Source: Xenophilus sp. E41 (lineage in GTDB: Bacteria; Pseudomonadota; Gammaproteobacteria; Burkholderiales; Burkholderiaceae_C). From it: 64,000 nt of DNA. The stretch is from the NCBI RefSeq assembly GCF_003671765.1, contig NZ_QPIB01000001.1, positions 124,001-188,000 on the forward strand. The letters run 5' to 3'. Shown here piece by piece: positions 17,959 to 27,547 of the stretch (positions are counted from its first letter, which is position 1; the number at the start of each line of letters is the position of its first letter). Below the pieces are notes generated by a model. That model was not told where the DNA came from. It saw nothing but the letters and a program-made list of their open reading frames with translations, and made no database searches. The position numbers and the translations under genes are program-made.

Positions 17959-18432
17959 ATGCACAGTCGTCACATGCCCGTCTACCCCGTCACTCTCTAC
18001 TACGACGGCAGCTGCCGCCTGTGCAGCGGCGAAATGCGCAACCTGCGCGTCCGCGACACCGCGGGCCGCCTTGCCTTCGTCGACTGCTCGCCCGAGGACT
18101 TCACCGGCGGCCCGGCACCACGTGCCGCGCTGATGACCACGATCCACGCCGTCGACGCGGCGGGCCACGTGTACACCGGCATCGAGAGCTTCCGCGAGGC
18201 CCATGCGGCGGTCGGGCTGCCGATCGTCAGCGCCCTGCTGGGCCTGCCCGGCATTTCGCACGCCGCCGCGCGCGCCTACCCGCTGCTCGCACGCCATCGC
18301 CGGCGGCTCCCGGCCTGGCTCGTCGAACCCTTCCTCGATCGCGCAGCACGCCGTGCCGCCCGGCACGCCGACTCGTGCCGCGACGGCGCCTGCACCCTGC
18401 CCGGCCGCGCGGGCAGCGAGGGAGGCCGGTGA
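17959..18432 (+). CDS. DCC family thiol-disulfide oxidoreductase-like protein (DUF393)
   Basis: A 157-residue protein with the family signature YYDGSCRLCSGEM (D-x2-C-x2-C) at residues 14-26, then FVDCSPEDF and a GIESFREAHAAVG block. The family is thioredoxin-like, and the paired Cys suggest thiol redox chemistry, though activity is largely unproven. It is the first structural gene after the GbsR regulator, with an operator copy just upstream, and its TGA shares a base with the methyltransferase ATG. Confidence 0.87.
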   Translation: MHSRHMPVYPVTLYYDGSCRLCSGEMRNLRVRDTAGRLAFVDCSPEDFTGGPAPRAALMTTIHAVDAAGHVYTGIESFREAHAAVGLPIVSALLGLPGISHAAARAYPLLARHRRRLPAWLVEPFLDRAARRAARHADSCRDGACTLPGRAGSEGGR

Positions 18433-18507
18433 TGCGCACGAATTTCATGCCGAATCAGGCCGCAGCGCCCGCCCCGCTTGCGCGAGCAGCTATCGATTCC
18501 ATAGCAG
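18432..18507 (-). repeat. Dispersed repeat, copy 4, lying inside a coding sequence
   Basis: Read on the minus strand: TGCTATGGAATCGATAGCTG, CTCGCGC, GGGGCGGGCGCTGCGGCC, then GATTCGGCATGAAATTCG. This last block matches the 3' extension of copy 5 (GATTCGGCCCGAAATTCG). On the plus strand the element encodes residues 1-25 of the methyltransferase, including both candidate start codons. Confidence 0.75.
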
Positions 18508-19391
18508 ACAACGCCATCACCCCGCGTGACACGCAGGACTACTTCACCGAGGTGGCGCACGACTACCGCGCCTGGAGCCCGGCCTACAACATGCACTTCG
18601 GCTATTGGCGCGCCGGGCTCAACCCGCTGCGGCGCGAGTCGATGCTCGACGCGATGAACCACGTGGTGGGCGACGCGCTGCGCATCGACGGCAGACAGCC
18701 TGCCTGCGTGGTCGACCTGGGCTGCGGCGCCGGCGCCACCACGCGCGCGCTGCTGCAGCGCTGGCCGCGGCTGCATGCGGTGACGGTGACCAACGTGCCC
18801 GTGCAGAACGGCATCGCCCGCCGGCTCGACGCCGCCGCCGGCGTGGCGGAGCGCGCCGTGCACCTGGAAGCCGACTTCACCCGCACCGGCCTGCCGGCCG
18901 CACAGGCCGACGGCGCCTGGGCGGTGGAGAGCGCCTGCTACGCGCCGGGCACCGACAAGCGCGCCTTCTGCCGCGAGGCGGCGCGCCTGCTCAAGCCCGG
19001 CGCGCGGCTGGTGGTGCTCGACGGTTTTCTTCTGCGCGAGCGTCCGGGCCGGCTGGCGGGCTGGCTGCACCGCCTGTGGGCCGACAGCTGGGCCGTGCCC
19101 ACCCTGGCGCAGCGTGACGACTTCCTGGCTGCGCTGCGTGCCGAAGGCTTCGAGGACGTGCGCTTCCGCTCGCTGCGCTGGCGCATCGCGCCCAGCGCGC
19201 TGCACGTGCCCTTCCTGGCCACGCGCTTCGCGATCGCCGAGCTGTGGAAGGCACGCGGCCGGCTCACGCCCTGGCGGCGCAAGCACATCGTGGCCAGCTA
19301 CTGCGCGCTGGCGCTGGGCCTCTTCTGGCGCGACTTCGACTACGGCCTGGTCACGGCCGTGCGGCGCAGCGATGCGAGGGTGCCGGCATGA
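18432..19391 (+). CDS. SAM-dependent methyltransferase (class I), repeat-derived N-terminus
   Basis: A 319-residue methyltransferase with motif I VVDLGCGAGATTRALL near residue 95, acidic loop AVHLEADF, and motif III LLKPGARLVVLDGFLL. The sequence YFTEVAHDYRAWSPAYNMHFGYW before the fold is typical of small-molecule/lipid methyltransferases. The first ~25 residues are encoded by a dispersed repeat, and no in-frame start exists between the repeat and the conserved domain before M57, so translation must begin in the repeat (ATG 18432, overlapping the previous TGA, or ATG 18447). Substrate unknown. Confidence 0.85.
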   Translation: MRTNFMPNQAAAPAPLARAAIDSIADNAITPRDTQDYFTEVAHDYRAWSPAYNMHFGYWRAGLNPLRRESMLDAMNHVVGDALRIDGRQPACVVDLGCGAGATTRALLQRWPRLHAVTVTNVPVQNGIARRLDAAAGVAERAVHLEADFTRTGLPAAQADGAWAVESACYAPGTDKRAFCREAARLLKPGARLVVLDGFLLRERPGRLAGWLHRLWADSWAVPTLAQRDDFLAALRAEGFEDVRFRSLRWRIAPSALHVPFLATRFAIAELWKARGRLTPWRRKHIVASYCALALGLFWRDFDYGLVTAVRRSDARVPA

Positions 19392-20425
19392 ACGACGAGA
19401 CCACACGTCCCTCGGCCCTGCCGCCGGCACCGGTCGCGGCCGACACCGCGGTGCCGCCGGCCGCCAACCTGCCCTTCTCGGGCTGGGTCCCGCTGCTGGT
19501 GGGCGCGGGCGTGGCCTTCGTGATCCGGCTGCTCTTCTGGGGTGCGCCGGGCCAACGCTTCTCGGCCATGCTCGGTGCGTTCATCTACCTGGCGCCTGCG
19601 GTGTGCGGCGCGGTCACCGTGTACGCCGCCGAGCGCATCCGCCGCCGCAGCATCGGCTACTACCTCTGGGCGCCCTGGGTGGCGACGGCACTGTTCGTCG
19701 CCGGCACGCTGGTGGTCTTCATCGAAGGGATCATCTGCGCCATCGTCATCGTCCCGCTCTTCGCGGTGATGGGCAGCCTGGGCGGGCTGGCGATGGGCCT
19801 GGTGTGCCGCATCACGAACTGGCCGAAGCAGGCGGTCTATTCCTTCGCCTTGCTGCCCCTGGCGCTGGGCGCGCTCGAGCCGATGATGCCCAACCCCGAC
19901 CGGTTCTCGTCCACCACCCGCAGCGTCTTCATCGCCGCCCCGGCCGACACGGTGTGGCACGAACTGAACAACGCCCGCGACATCCGCCCGGCCGAGATCG
20001 GTGGCGCCTGGGCCTGGCGCATCGGCGTGCCAATGCCGGTGGAGGGCGTGACCCGGGAAGGCCCCGAAGGCCGCGTGCGCGAGGTGCGCTGGCAGAAGAA
20101 CGTGCACTTCGAGGAGGTAGTGGCCGAATGGTCGCCGCCGCATCGCCTGCGCTGGACCTACCGCTTCTCGCCCGACTCCTTCCCGAAGGGCGCGCTGGAC
20201 GACCACGTGCTGATCGGCGGCCACTACTTCGATCTGCGCGAGACCACCTACACGCTGACGCCGCGCGCAGGCGGCACCGATCTGCGCATCGACGTCGCCT
20301 GGCGCGTCAGCACCCGCTTCAACTGGTACGCGGACCGCGTCGCACACTTCCTCCTGGGCGATTTCTCCGAGCACATCCTCGGCCTGTACAAGGCCCGTGC
20401 GGAACGGGCGACGATCGCGGGATGA
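19388..20425 (+). CDS. Membrane protein with C-terminal SRPBCC (START-like) domain
   Basis: A 345-residue protein: Pro/Ala-rich start, about four to five hydrophobic helices between residues 30 and 170 (e.g. WVPLLVGAGVAFVIRLLFW, AIVIVPLFAVMGSLGG), then a cytosolic or periplasmic SRPBCC domain beginning STTRSVFIAAPADTVWHELNN and ending at ~340. SRPBCC domains bind hydrophobic ligands. It overlaps both neighbours by 4 bp, so its product likely acts with the methyltransferase and DUF4166 protein on a lipid-like substrate. Confidence 0.82.
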   Translation: MNDETTRPSALPPAPVAADTAVPPAANLPFSGWVPLLVGAGVAFVIRLLFWGAPGQRFSAMLGAFIYLAPAVCGAVTVYAAERIRRRSIGYYLWAPWVATALFVAGTLVVFIEGIICAIVIVPLFAVMGSLGGLAMGLVCRITNWPKQAVYSFALLPLALGALEPMMPNPDRFSSTTRSVFIAAPADTVWHELNNARDIRPAEIGGAWAWRIGVPMPVEGVTREGPEGRVREVRWQKNVHFEEVVAEWSPPHRLRWTYRFSPDSFPKGALDDHVLIGGHYFDLRETTYTLTPRAGGTDLRIDVAWRVSTRFNWYADRVAHFLLGDFSEHILGLYKARAERATIAG

Positions 20426-21036
20426 CGCACACACCCGTCTTCCAGGACGTGCTCGGCAACGCCGACTGGCAGCGGCTGGGCGCGGTGGTGCGGCGCCACT
20501 ACGGCCTGCGCCCGTACTCCGACGACCGCATGACCGTGCGCGGCCGCATGGACGAGGTCTGGCGCGCACGCTGGGCCGCGCTGCTGATGCCGGCCGGCGG
20601 CCTCTTCGGTACGCTGGTGCCGCATACCGGCCGCGACGTGCCGATCGAAGTGCACTACCGCTGCCAGCCGCAGGACGCCGCCCTGTACTGGGACCGCTGC
20701 TTCCACTTCCCGGGCCGGCCGGTGTTCCACTTCCGCTCGCACATGACGGTGGCCGATGCCGCACGCCACGAGGTCGTCGAGTGGGTGCGCTTCGGGCTCG
20801 GCCTGCGCCTGCGCGTCACGGCCGAGGACGGCGCGCTGGTCTTCCGCGATCTGGGCACTGTGTGGCGCCTGGGTCGGTGGCACCTGCCGCTGCCGCTGCA
20901 CCTGCTGCTGGGCCGTGCCCATGTGGAGGAACGCCCCGTGGCAGGCGACGAGGGCGCCTTCACGATGAAGATGGCCATCCGCCATCCGCTGTGGGGCGAG
21001 GTGTTCCGCTACAGCGGGCGCTTCCGGCTGGACTGA
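20422..21036 (+). CDS. DUF4166 family protein
   Basis: A 204-residue soluble protein with the DUF4166 pattern: FQDVLGNADWQRLGAVVRRHY at the start, MPAGGLFGTLVPHTGRDVP, YWDRCFHFPGRPVFHFRSHM, and a C-terminal HPLWGEVFRYSGRF. The end resembles a lipocalin-like barrel strand. The family often accompanies NAD-dependent epimerases and DCC proteins; here it closes the GbsR-controlled operon and converges with cysE. No biochemical function is established. Confidence 0.83.
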   Translation: MTHTPVFQDVLGNADWQRLGAVVRRHYGLRPYSDDRMTVRGRMDEVWRARWAALLMPAGGLFGTLVPHTGRDVPIEVHYRCQPQDAALYWDRCFHFPGRPVFHFRSHMTVADAARHEVVEWVRFGLGLRLRVTAEDGALVFRDLGTVWRLGRWHLPLPLHLLLGRAHVEERPVAGDEGAFTMKMAIRHPLWGEVFRYSGRFRLD

Positions 21037-21043
21037 CGGCGGC

Positions 21044-21829
21044 TCACTTGCCGACTAGCTGCGTGAGCCGGTCGGCCTCGAAGCCGCTCTCGCGCGCGGC
21101 CTCGGCCGGCACGCAGTCGCCGCGCGGCACGCGCACGCGCTCGGACAGCGCCTCCAGCGCCTGCCACAGCAGCGCGATCTGCTGCTCCTGATTGGCGGCG
21201 TTGTCGATCAGGCCGCGCATCGCCTGGCTCAGCGGGTCGTCGTCGGGCGTGATGCCGTAGGCCGAGAAGCGCGGGGCGGCCATCGCGGCGTCGCCTGCGT
21301 GCGCAGCGTCTCCCTTCGGCAGGATGATCCGCGCCGGGATGCCCACCGCGGTCGCGCCCGCGGGCACCGGCTTGAGGACCACCGCGTTGGAGCCGATCTT
21401 GGCACCGTCCCCCACGGTGAATCCGCCCAGCACCTTGGCGCCCGCGCTCACCACCACGTCGCGGCCCAACGTGGGGTGCCGCTTGGTGCCCTTGTAGAGC
21501 GAGGTGCCGCCCAGGGTCACGCCCTGGTAGATGGTGCAGCCGTCGCCGATCTCGGCGGTCTCGCCCACCACCACGCCCATGGCATGGTCGAAGAAGACCC
21601 GCTCGCCCAGCTTGGCGCCGGGGTGGATCTCGATGCCCGTGAGCCAGCGCGAGGCCTGCGAGATCGCGCGTCCCACCCAGCGCAGCCGGTGGGTCCAGCA
21701 CCAGTGCGCCGCCCGGTGCAGGACCACCGCATGCAGGCCGGGATAGAGCGTGAGCACCTCCCAGGCACTGCGTGCAGCCGGGTCCCGCTCGAGGATGCAG
21801 CGGATGTCGGAGCGCAGGCGGCTGAACAT
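21044..21829 (-). CDS. cysE: Serine O-acetyltransferase
   Basis: Makes O-acetylserine from serine and acetyl-CoA, the first step of cysteine synthesis; cytoplasmic trimer or hexamer. The 261-residue product has a helical N-terminal domain ([21 protein letters not shown]) and a left-handed beta-helix of hexapeptide repeats with the catalytic region [34 protein letters not shown] ~75-residue C-terminal extension, ending LTQLVGK, is longer than in E. coli CysE. ATG 21829 gives the conserved start; ATG 21853 is nine codons upstream. Confidence 0.94.
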   Translation of the reverse strand: MFSRLRSDIRCILERDPAARSAWEVLTLYPGLHAVVLHRAAHWCWTHRLRWVGRAISQASRWLTGIEIHPGAKLGERVFFDHAMGVVVGETAEIGDGCTIYQGVTLGGTSLYKGTKRHPTLGRDVVVSAGAKVLGGFTVGDGAKIGSNAVVLKPVPAGATAVGIPARIILPKGDAAHAGDAAMAAPRFSAYGITPDDDPLSQAMRGLIDNAANQEQQIALLWQALEALSERVRVPRGDCVPAEAARESGFEADRLTQLVGK

Positions 21830-21938
21830 GATGGATGTTCTGGCTATGAGCAAATGGGCTGGCGAGTCTAAGGGCGGGTCCGCGCGCCCATCGGCCGCTG
21901 CGCGGGAGACCTTGCTCGCGGTGCGCCCGTTCCGCGCT

Positions 21939-22661
21939 TCAGCGCCGCCGCGTGTCCGCCATCGCCTTGGCGATGCCGCGCAGGATGTGGATCTCCTCCG
22001 GCGTAGGCTGCGCGCGGTTGAAGAGCTGCGTGAGCCTCGGCATCAGCTTCTTCGGCGCGGCCGGGTCGAGGAAACCGATCTCGACCAGCGAGCGCTCCCA
22101 GTGCTCGAGCATGCCGGCCAGCGCCGCGGCGTCCGCCGCCGGCGGCACCGGCGTCGCGTCCTTCACCTCGAAGCCGCCCAGCGCCTGCCGCCATTCGTAG
22201 GCGATCAGCTGGATCGCAGCGCCGAGGTTGAGCGAGCCGAAGGCCGGATCGGTGGGAATCGACAGGGCGACGTGGCACCGGTACACGTCCTCGTTGCGCA
22301 TGCCGAAGCGCTCCGAGCCGAAGAGCAGCCCCACGTGCTGCGGCGTGCCGGCCGCCACCAGCGATTCGAAATGCGGCCGCGGCGCCCGCGTGGGTGGGCC
22401 GAAGTCGCGCGGCACCATCGCGGTGGCGCACAAGTGCGTGAGCCCGTCCAGCGCCTCGTCCAGCGTGTCGACGATGCGCGCCTTCTCCAGCACGTCGAGG
22501 GCGCCGCTGGCGCGCTGGATGGTCTCTTCGCGCCGCAGCACGTTGGGCCAGCGCGGCGCCACCAGCACGAGATCGTCGAAGCCCATGGTGCGCATCGCGC
22601 GCGCGGCCGCGCCCACGTTGCCGGCATGGCTGGTCTGGATCAGGATGAAGCGGGTGCGCAT
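21939..22661 (-). CDS. trmJ: tRNA (cytidine/uridine-2'-O)-methyltransferase TrmJ
   Basis: SPOUT-class enzyme that methylates the 2'-OH of nucleotide 32 in tRNA. The 240 residues include the N-terminal motif [24 protein letters not shown], motif 2 [16 protein letters not shown] and motif 3 [22 protein letters not shown], which form the SAM-binding knot. The C-terminal ~75 residues are the TrmJ helical extension. It is divergent from suhB with 141 bp between the starts, a neighbourhood conserved in Burkholderiales. Confidence 0.94.
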   Translation of the reverse strand: MRTRFILIQTSHAGNVGAAARAMRTMGFDDLVLVAPRWPNVLRREETIQRASGALDVLEKARIVDTLDEALDGLTHLCATAMVPRDFGPPTRAPRPHFESLVAAGTPQHVGLLFGSERFGMRNEDVYRCHVALSIPTDPAFGSLNLGAAIQLIAYEWRQALGGFEVKDATPVPPAADAAALAGMLEHWERSLVEIGFLDPAAPKKLMPRLTQLFNRAQPTPEEIHILRGIAKAMADTRRR

Positions 22662-22802
22662 GGGGGGCTGCGGGGAGCGGAGGGCCGAATCGGTAAAATC
22701 GCGGATTCTCGCCGCCCGCATCGCCGGCCCGGCGCGCCCGCTCTTCCAGCCAGTCCACGAACCAGCGCCACCCGCGGCGCGGTTCCGCCCACTCGAAAAT
22801 CC

Positions 22803-23852
22803 ATGTCGTCCAACCTGCACCCCATGCTCAACGTGGCCATCAAGGCCGCACGCGCCGCCGGCGCCATCATCAACCGCGCGGCGCTCGACGTCGAAGCCGT
22901 GCGCGTGTCGCAAAAGCAGGTGAACGACTTCGTGACCGAGGTGGACCACGCGAGCGAGGCCGCGATCATCGACACGCTGCTCACGGCCTACCCCGGCCAC
23001 GGCATCCTGGCCGAGGAATCGGGCACCGAGCGCGGCGCCAAGGATTCCGAATTCGTCTGGATCATCGATCCGCTGGACGGCACCACCAACTTCATCCACG
23101 GCTTTCCCGTCTACTGCGTGTCGATCGCGCTCGCGGTGCGCGGCAAGGTCGAGCAGGCCGTGGTGTACGACCCCACGCGCAACGACCTCTTCACCGCCTC
23201 GCGCGGGCGCGGCGCCTTCCTCAACGAGCGGCGCATCCGCGTGTCCAAGCGCACGCGGCTCGAAGAGAGCCTGATCTCCACCGGCTTCCCCTTCCGCGCG
23301 GGCGACAACTTCAAGCAGTACTTGGCCATCATGGCCGACCTGATGCCGCGCGCAGCCGGCCTGCGCCGCCCCGGCGCCGCCGCGCTGGACCTGGCCTACG
23401 TCGCCGCCGGTTTCGCCGAGGCCTTCTTCGAGAACGGCCTGAACCCCTGGGACGTGGCCGCGGGCTCGCTGCTCGTGACGGAGGCCGGCGGCCTGATCAG
23501 CAATTTCACCGGCGAGGGCGAGTACCTCGACCAGCGCGAGGTGCTGGCCGGCGCGCCGCGCATCTATGGCCAGCTGGTGCCCATCTTGTCCAAGTACAGC
23601 AAGTTCGCCGGCGTCGATGCCAAGCTCGCCGCCAGCGAACGCATCCGCGCGACCGACCCCACGCGCCAGGCGGCCGGCGGCGGCGACGACGTCTATGCAC
23701 GGTCCACGGTCGAGTTGAGCCCGGCGGCGCCCGACACCGAATCCGCACCCGCGTCGGCCCCGGCGCCCGCGCGCAAGATGATCCGCGCCAAGCGCCCGAC
23801 CGACACCCCCGCCGCCGGCGGCGACACCGCACCCGGCACCGCCAGCGAGTGA
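22803..23852 (+). CDS. suhB: Inositol-1-monophosphatase family protein with C-terminal extension
   Basis: Li+-sensitive metal-dependent phosphatase of the IMPase family; SuhB also acts in rRNA transcription antitermination in E. coli. Metal motifs: GILAEESG (E), [15 protein letters not shown], and the C-terminal [17 protein letters not shown]. The core ends near residue 270. Residues ~280-349 are an extra low-complexity Ala/Pro/Thr/Asp tail with one basic patch ([10 protein letters not shown]). Such a tail is absent from E. coli SuhB. The GTG of the FUSC gene overlaps its stop by 4 bp. Confidence 0.92.
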   Translation: MSSNLHPMLNVAIKAARAAGAIINRAALDVEAVRVSQKQVNDFVTEVDHASEAAIIDTLLTAYPGHGILAEESGTERGAKDSEFVWIIDPLDGTTNFIHGFPVYCVSIALAVRGKVEQAVVYDPTRNDLFTASRGRGAFLNERRIRVSKRTRLEESLISTGFPFRAGDNFKQYLAIMADLMPRAAGLRRPGAAALDLAYVAAGFAEAFFENGLNPWDVAAGSLLVTEAGGLISNFTGEGEYLDQREVLAGAPRIYGQLVPILSKYSKFAGVDAKLAASERIRATDPTRQAAGGGDDVYARSTVELSPAAPDTESAPASAPAPARKMIRAKRPTDTPAAGGDTAPGTASE

Positions 23853-26110
23853 TCGCCAGCGGCCCGCTCAGCCACCTCTCGCAGCGCACGCGCTCGGCGC
23901 TGCGCATGCTGCTGAGCGCCGACGTGGCCTGCGGCCTGTCGGTCGCGCTGGGCCTGCTGCTGATCTCGGGCGGCGTGCACCTGTGGCTGGGCGCGCTGGC
24001 CGGTGCCGCGGCCGCCACCGGCGTCATCGTCGCCAGCCCGCCCGACCGGCCCGGCCCGCGCCGCGGCAAGCTGCGGCAGATGCTGCCGGCGCCGCTGCTG
24101 GGCCTGCCCCTGTTCTTCGCGGTGCAGATGCTGCACCACGCGCCGTGGCGCCTGGGCCTGCTGCTGGTACCCGCGACCTTCCTCGCCTTCCTGGCCATGG
24201 CCTGGGGTAAGCGCGGCATCCCGATCGCGATCGCGGTGATGCTCGCCATGGTGTTCTCGCTCGCCACGCCGCCGCCCGAGGGCCTGCACCAGGCGCTGGT
24301 GCGCACGCTGCACATGGCGCTGGGCGCGGGCCTGTACGTGGTCTACGCGACGCTGGCCAACCTCGCGCTCAATGCGCGCTACCGCGTGCAGATGATGGCC
24401 GACCTGCTGCTGTCGGTGTCGGCGCTGATGCGCACGCAGGCGCGCCAGTTCCGCGCGCCCGACGAGTCGGACGACGTGCGCGAGATCGCCGCCCCGCTGC
24501 TGGGCCAGCTGCTGCGCGAGCAGGCCGCGCTGGCCGACCAGCTGCAGTCCACGCGCGACCTGGTGCTGGAGTCGCCGCGCACCGAACGGCGCCAGCGCCT
24601 GGCCGGCATGCTGATGACGGTGCTCGAGATGCGCGACCACCTGCTGGCCAGCGAACTCGACCTCGAATCGCTGCGCAGCCACCCGCGCCATGCCTCGGCA
24701 CTCAAGGCGATCCGCGGCGTGCTCGAGGCGGTGGCCGACGACGTCGAGCACCTGGCCGACGCGCTCTTCCTGTTCCGCCGGCCGGCCGCCATCATCGACC
24801 GCCGCCCGGAACTGGCCGCCATCCGCTCGCAGCACGAAGAGGCGCACGAAGAAAGCAACCGTCCCGGCCCCTCGGCCGCCATGCTGGCGCGCGGCCTGGC
24901 CAGCCGCCTGGGCCACCTCAACGACGAGGCGGTACGCCTTGCGGGCCTGGCACGCGGCGAGGTGGCGCCCGACCTGGCCGTGGTGCGCGCCAACTGGCAG
25001 ATGTTCGTCAGCCCCACCGACTGGTCGATCCGGCCCTTCCTGGCGCTGTGGCGCTGGGACGCGCCGCCGCTGCGCCACGCCATCCGCGCCGCGCTGGCGC
25101 TGGCCGCGGGCTACCTGATCGCGGTGGCCATGCCTTGGGGCTCGCACGACTACTGGATCCTGCTGACCATCGTGGTCGTGCTGCGCGGCAGCCTGGCGCA
25201 GACGCTGGAGCGCCGCAACCAGCGCGTGGCCGGCACGCTGTTCGGCTGCGTGCTGGCGGTGGCGCTGCTGTCCTCGCACCCGGGCCCGCTGGAACTGCTC
25301 ATCGTCATGACGCTGGCGCAGGCGGTGGCGCACGGCTTCGCGGTGCGCAAGTACACGGTCACTGCCGTCGGCGCCACCGTGCTGGGCCTGGTGCAGGCCC
25401 ACATGCTCTTCGCCGGGGCGAGCCCGACCTTCGCGCTGCTGGAGCGCATCGGCGACACGCTCATCGGCGCCTCGCTGGCCTGGGCCTTCTGCTACGTGCT
25501 GCCCTCGTGGGAGCGCACGCAGATCCCGGCGCTGGTCACGCGCACGCTGGCCGCGCAGGCGCGCCACGCCCGGCTGGCGCTGGCCCTGGGCCAGCTGCAG
25601 TCGGTCGACAGCAGCCCCGAACTCGAATGGCGCCTGGCGCGGCGCGAGGCCTTCGACAGCCTGTCGGCGCTGGTGCAGGCCACGCAGCGCTCGCTGTCGG
25701 AACCGCGCGCCGTGCGCCCGCCGCTGGAACCCCTGCAGCGCCTGCAGGCGCACAGCTACCAGCTGCTGGCGCAGCTCAGCGCCGTGAAGTCGATGCTGGT
25801 GCTGCGGCGCGACCGCCTCACGCTGGCGACGATCGAAGGGCCGCTGGCGCGCGGCGCCGCCCGTATCGAGGCGGTGATCGGCGCGGCCGCCGCCGGCCGC
25901 ATGTCGGACGTCGACGACACGCTCGCGCCGCCCTCGCTGCCTGCGGGGCCGATCCCCTTGCCCGATCCTTTCGACAACGACGTCAGTCCCTGGCTGCTGC
26001 GCCGCCTCGACCTGGCCATCGGCCTGGCGACGCAGCTGCAGGCCGACGCGGCACGCATCGTGCAGACGATGGCGGCCGAGTCGCCGACACCCCAGGCCTC
26101 CGCGGCCTGA
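23849..26110 (+). CDS. FUSC family inner-membrane transporter (YccS/YhfK-like)
   Basis: A 753-residue protein with two membrane blocks: about six helices in residues 20-185 and a second set after ~395 (FUSC-like [22 protein letters not shown]). A large cytoplasmic helical region lies between (~190-390) and another at the C-terminus. FUSC proteins include aromatic-acid (AaeB) and fusaric-acid exporters. GTG 23849 overlaps the suhB stop; no better start is seen. Substrate unknown. A terminator-like hairpin follows the stop. Confidence 0.85.
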   Translation: MIASGPLSHLSQRTRSALRMLLSADVACGLSVALGLLLISGGVHLWLGALAGAAAATGVIVASPPDRPGPRRGKLRQMLPAPLLGLPLFFAVQMLHHAPWRLGLLLVPATFLAFLAMAWGKRGIPIAIAVMLAMVFSLATPPPEGLHQALVRTLHMALGAGLYVVYATLANLALNARYRVQMMADLLLSVSALMRTQARQFRAPDESDDVREIAAPLLGQLLREQAALADQLQSTRDLVLESPRTERRQRLAGMLMTVLEMRDHLLASELDLESLRSHPRHASALKAIRGVLEAVADDVEHLADALFLFRRPAAIIDRRPELAAIRSQHEEAHEESNRPGPSAAMLARGLASRLGHLNDEAVRLAGLARGEVAPDLAVVRANWQMFVSPTDWSIRPFLALWRWDAPPLRHAIRAALALAAGYLIAVAMPWGSHDYWILLTIVVVLRGSLAQTLERRNQRVAGTLFGCVLAVALLSSHPGPLELLIVMTLAQAVAHGFAVRKYTVTAVGATVLGLVQAHMLFAGASPTFALLERIGDTLIGASLAWAFCYVLPSWERTQIPALVTRTLAAQARHARLALALGQLQSVDSSPELEWRLARREAFDSLSALVQATQRSLSEPRAVRPPLEPLQRLQAHSYQLLAQLSAVKSMLVLRRDRLTLATIEGPLARGAARIEAVIGAAAAGRMSDVDDTLAPPSLPAGPIPLPDPFDNDVSPWLLRRLDLAIGLATQLQADAARIVQTMAAESPTPQASAA

Positions 26111-26125
26111 TCCGCTCCGCCAACC

Positions 26126-26149
26126 GGGCCGCCCGCCTGGTGGCGGCCC
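26126..26149 (+). terminator. Hairpin after the FUSC gene
   Basis: GGGCCGCC-CGCCTGGT-GGCGGCCC forms an 8-bp perfect stem 16 bp after the FUSC stop. The downstream TGTCGTTCC is only weakly T-rich. Confidence 0.4.
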
Positions 26150-26189
26150 TGTCGTTCCGGCCCTTGCGGCCGCATCACCGGAGAACCCA

Positions 26190-27269
26190 TTGAGTTTCGA
26201 CACGGTCCTCGCCCATCCCTGGTTCCACACCTGGCTGGCCGCCCTGGTCGCCATCGTCGCGGCCTCGGCCGTCCACCGCATCGCGCAGGCGGTCTTTGCC
26301 CGCGTCACGCGTCCAATGCCCCTGATCCACGCGATGGTGCTGGCGGTGCGCACGCCCGCCGCCTTCGTGCTGCCGCTGATCGCGCTGCAGGGCGTGTGGC
26401 AGGCCGCGCCCGACGACCTGCACTTCATCGGCCGCGTGCGCCACCTCAACGGCCTGCTGCTCATCGCCTGCATGACCTGGCTGGTGGTGCGGCTGATCCG
26501 CGGCTTCGCCAACGGCATCATCGCGGCGCATCCGGTGGACGTGGAAGACAACATGAACGCCCGCCGCATCCTCACGCAGACGCGCGTGATCGCGCGCAGC
26601 GCCATGAGCGTCGCGGTGGTGATCGGCGCGGCCATGATGCTGATGACCTTCCCCGGCGCCAAGCAGGTCGGGGCCAGCCTGCTGGCCTCGGCCGGGGTGA
26701 TCGGCATCGTCGGCGGCCTGGCCGCCAAGCCGGTGTTCAGCAACCTCATCGCCGGCCTGCAGATCGCGCTGGCGCAGCCCATCCGCATCGACGACGTGCT
26801 GATCGTGGAAGGCGAATGGGGCCGCGTGGAGGAAATTACCGGCAGCTACGTGGTGCTGAAGATCTGGGACGACCGGCGGCTCATCATCCCGCTGCAGTAC
26901 TTCATCGAGAAGCCGTTCCAGAACTGGACGCGAAACAGCTCGCAGCTGCTGGGCTCGGTGTTCTTCTACGTCGACTTCGGCATGCCGATCGCGCCGCTGC
27001 GCGCCGAGGTCGAGCGCATCGTGAACGCGTCGGCCAACTGGGACCGGCGCTTCTTCAACCTGGCGGTGACCGACACCACCGAGCGCACCATGCAGCTGCG
27101 GGTGCTGTGCACCGCGGCCTCGTCGGGCCAGGCCTTCGACCTGCGCTGCCAGGTGCGCGAGGGGCTGATCGACTTCATGCAGCGCGAGTACCCGCAGTTC
27201 CTGCCGCGCACGCGCATCGAGGCCGACCGGCCGGCCGTCCAGCCGGCGCCGGAGCCGCAGCCGGCCTGA
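26190..27269 (+). CDS. MscS family mechanosensitive channel
   Basis: A 359-residue inner-membrane protein with four hydrophobic helices in the first ~185 residues. The pore-lining helix VGASLLASAGVIGIVGGLAAKPVFSNLIAGLQIAL and the following beta domain (PIRIDDVLIVEGEWGRVEEI, the MscS signature) are clear. The C-terminal alpha/beta vestibule domain ends with a Pro/Ala-rich tail. The start is TTG at 26190, chosen because GGAGAA precedes it at 8 bp and no ATG or GTG in frame fits. Expected role: tension-gated solute release on osmotic downshift. Confidence 0.9.
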   Translation: MSFDTVLAHPWFHTWLAALVAIVAASAVHRIAQAVFARVTRPMPLIHAMVLAVRTPAAFVLPLIALQGVWQAAPDDLHFIGRVRHLNGLLLIACMTWLVVRLIRGFANGIIAAHPVDVEDNMNARRILTQTRVIARSAMSVAVVIGAAMMLMTFPGAKQVGASLLASAGVIGIVGGLAAKPVFSNLIAGLQIALAQPIRIDDVLIVEGEWGRVEEITGSYVVLKIWDDRRLIIPLQYFIEKPFQNWTRNSSQLLGSVFFYVDFGMPIAPLRAEVERIVNASANWDRRFFNLAVTDTTERTMQLRVLCTAASSGQAFDLRCQVREGLIDFMQREYPQFLPRTRIEADRPAVQPAPEPQPA

Positions 27270-27306
27270 CGGCCGCCGGGGGGGCAAGCCCGGGCCGCCC
27301 CTGCCC

Positions 27307-27379
27307 TGCTATTGAATTCATAGCTGCACGCGCCCGCCTCACGGGCGCTGGAGGCCGATTCGGCCCGAAATTCGCGCGT
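27307..27379 (+). repeat. Dispersed intergenic repeat, copy 5 (longest)
   Basis: TGCTATTGAATTCATAGCTG, CACGCGCCCGCCTCACGGGCGC stem, TGGAGGCCGATTCGGCCCG, then AAATTCGCGCG. It shows the fullest form of the element, including the 3' block shared with copy 4. It lies in the 278-bp gap upstream of the next operon. Confidence 0.82.
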
Positions 27380-27431
27380 GCAGCCGTGCCGCGCACGGCC
27401 CGCCGGCGCGCCGCCGCCCATCCGCCGGCGG

Positions 27432-27461
27432 TGCATTTCGTCCCCCGTTCCTGCACTTCGT
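27432..27461 (+). promoter_or_regulatory. Direct repeats fitting a LytTR-regulator site
   Basis: TGCATTTCGT and TGCACTTCGT (9 of 10 alike) are spaced 20 bp start to start. LytTR regulators such as YpdB bind paired direct repeats of about this length and period, with a similar GCATTTC core. They lie 86 bp upstream of the first gene of an operon that ends with a LytTR response regulator. Confidence 0.5.
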
Positions 27462-27547
27462 CGCACGCCGCTGGTCCGGTGTCCGGGCGGCGCGCACAGT
27501 CACGCCATCGACTTCCGTCACCCCCACACCGCACCAAGGAGCTTCCC

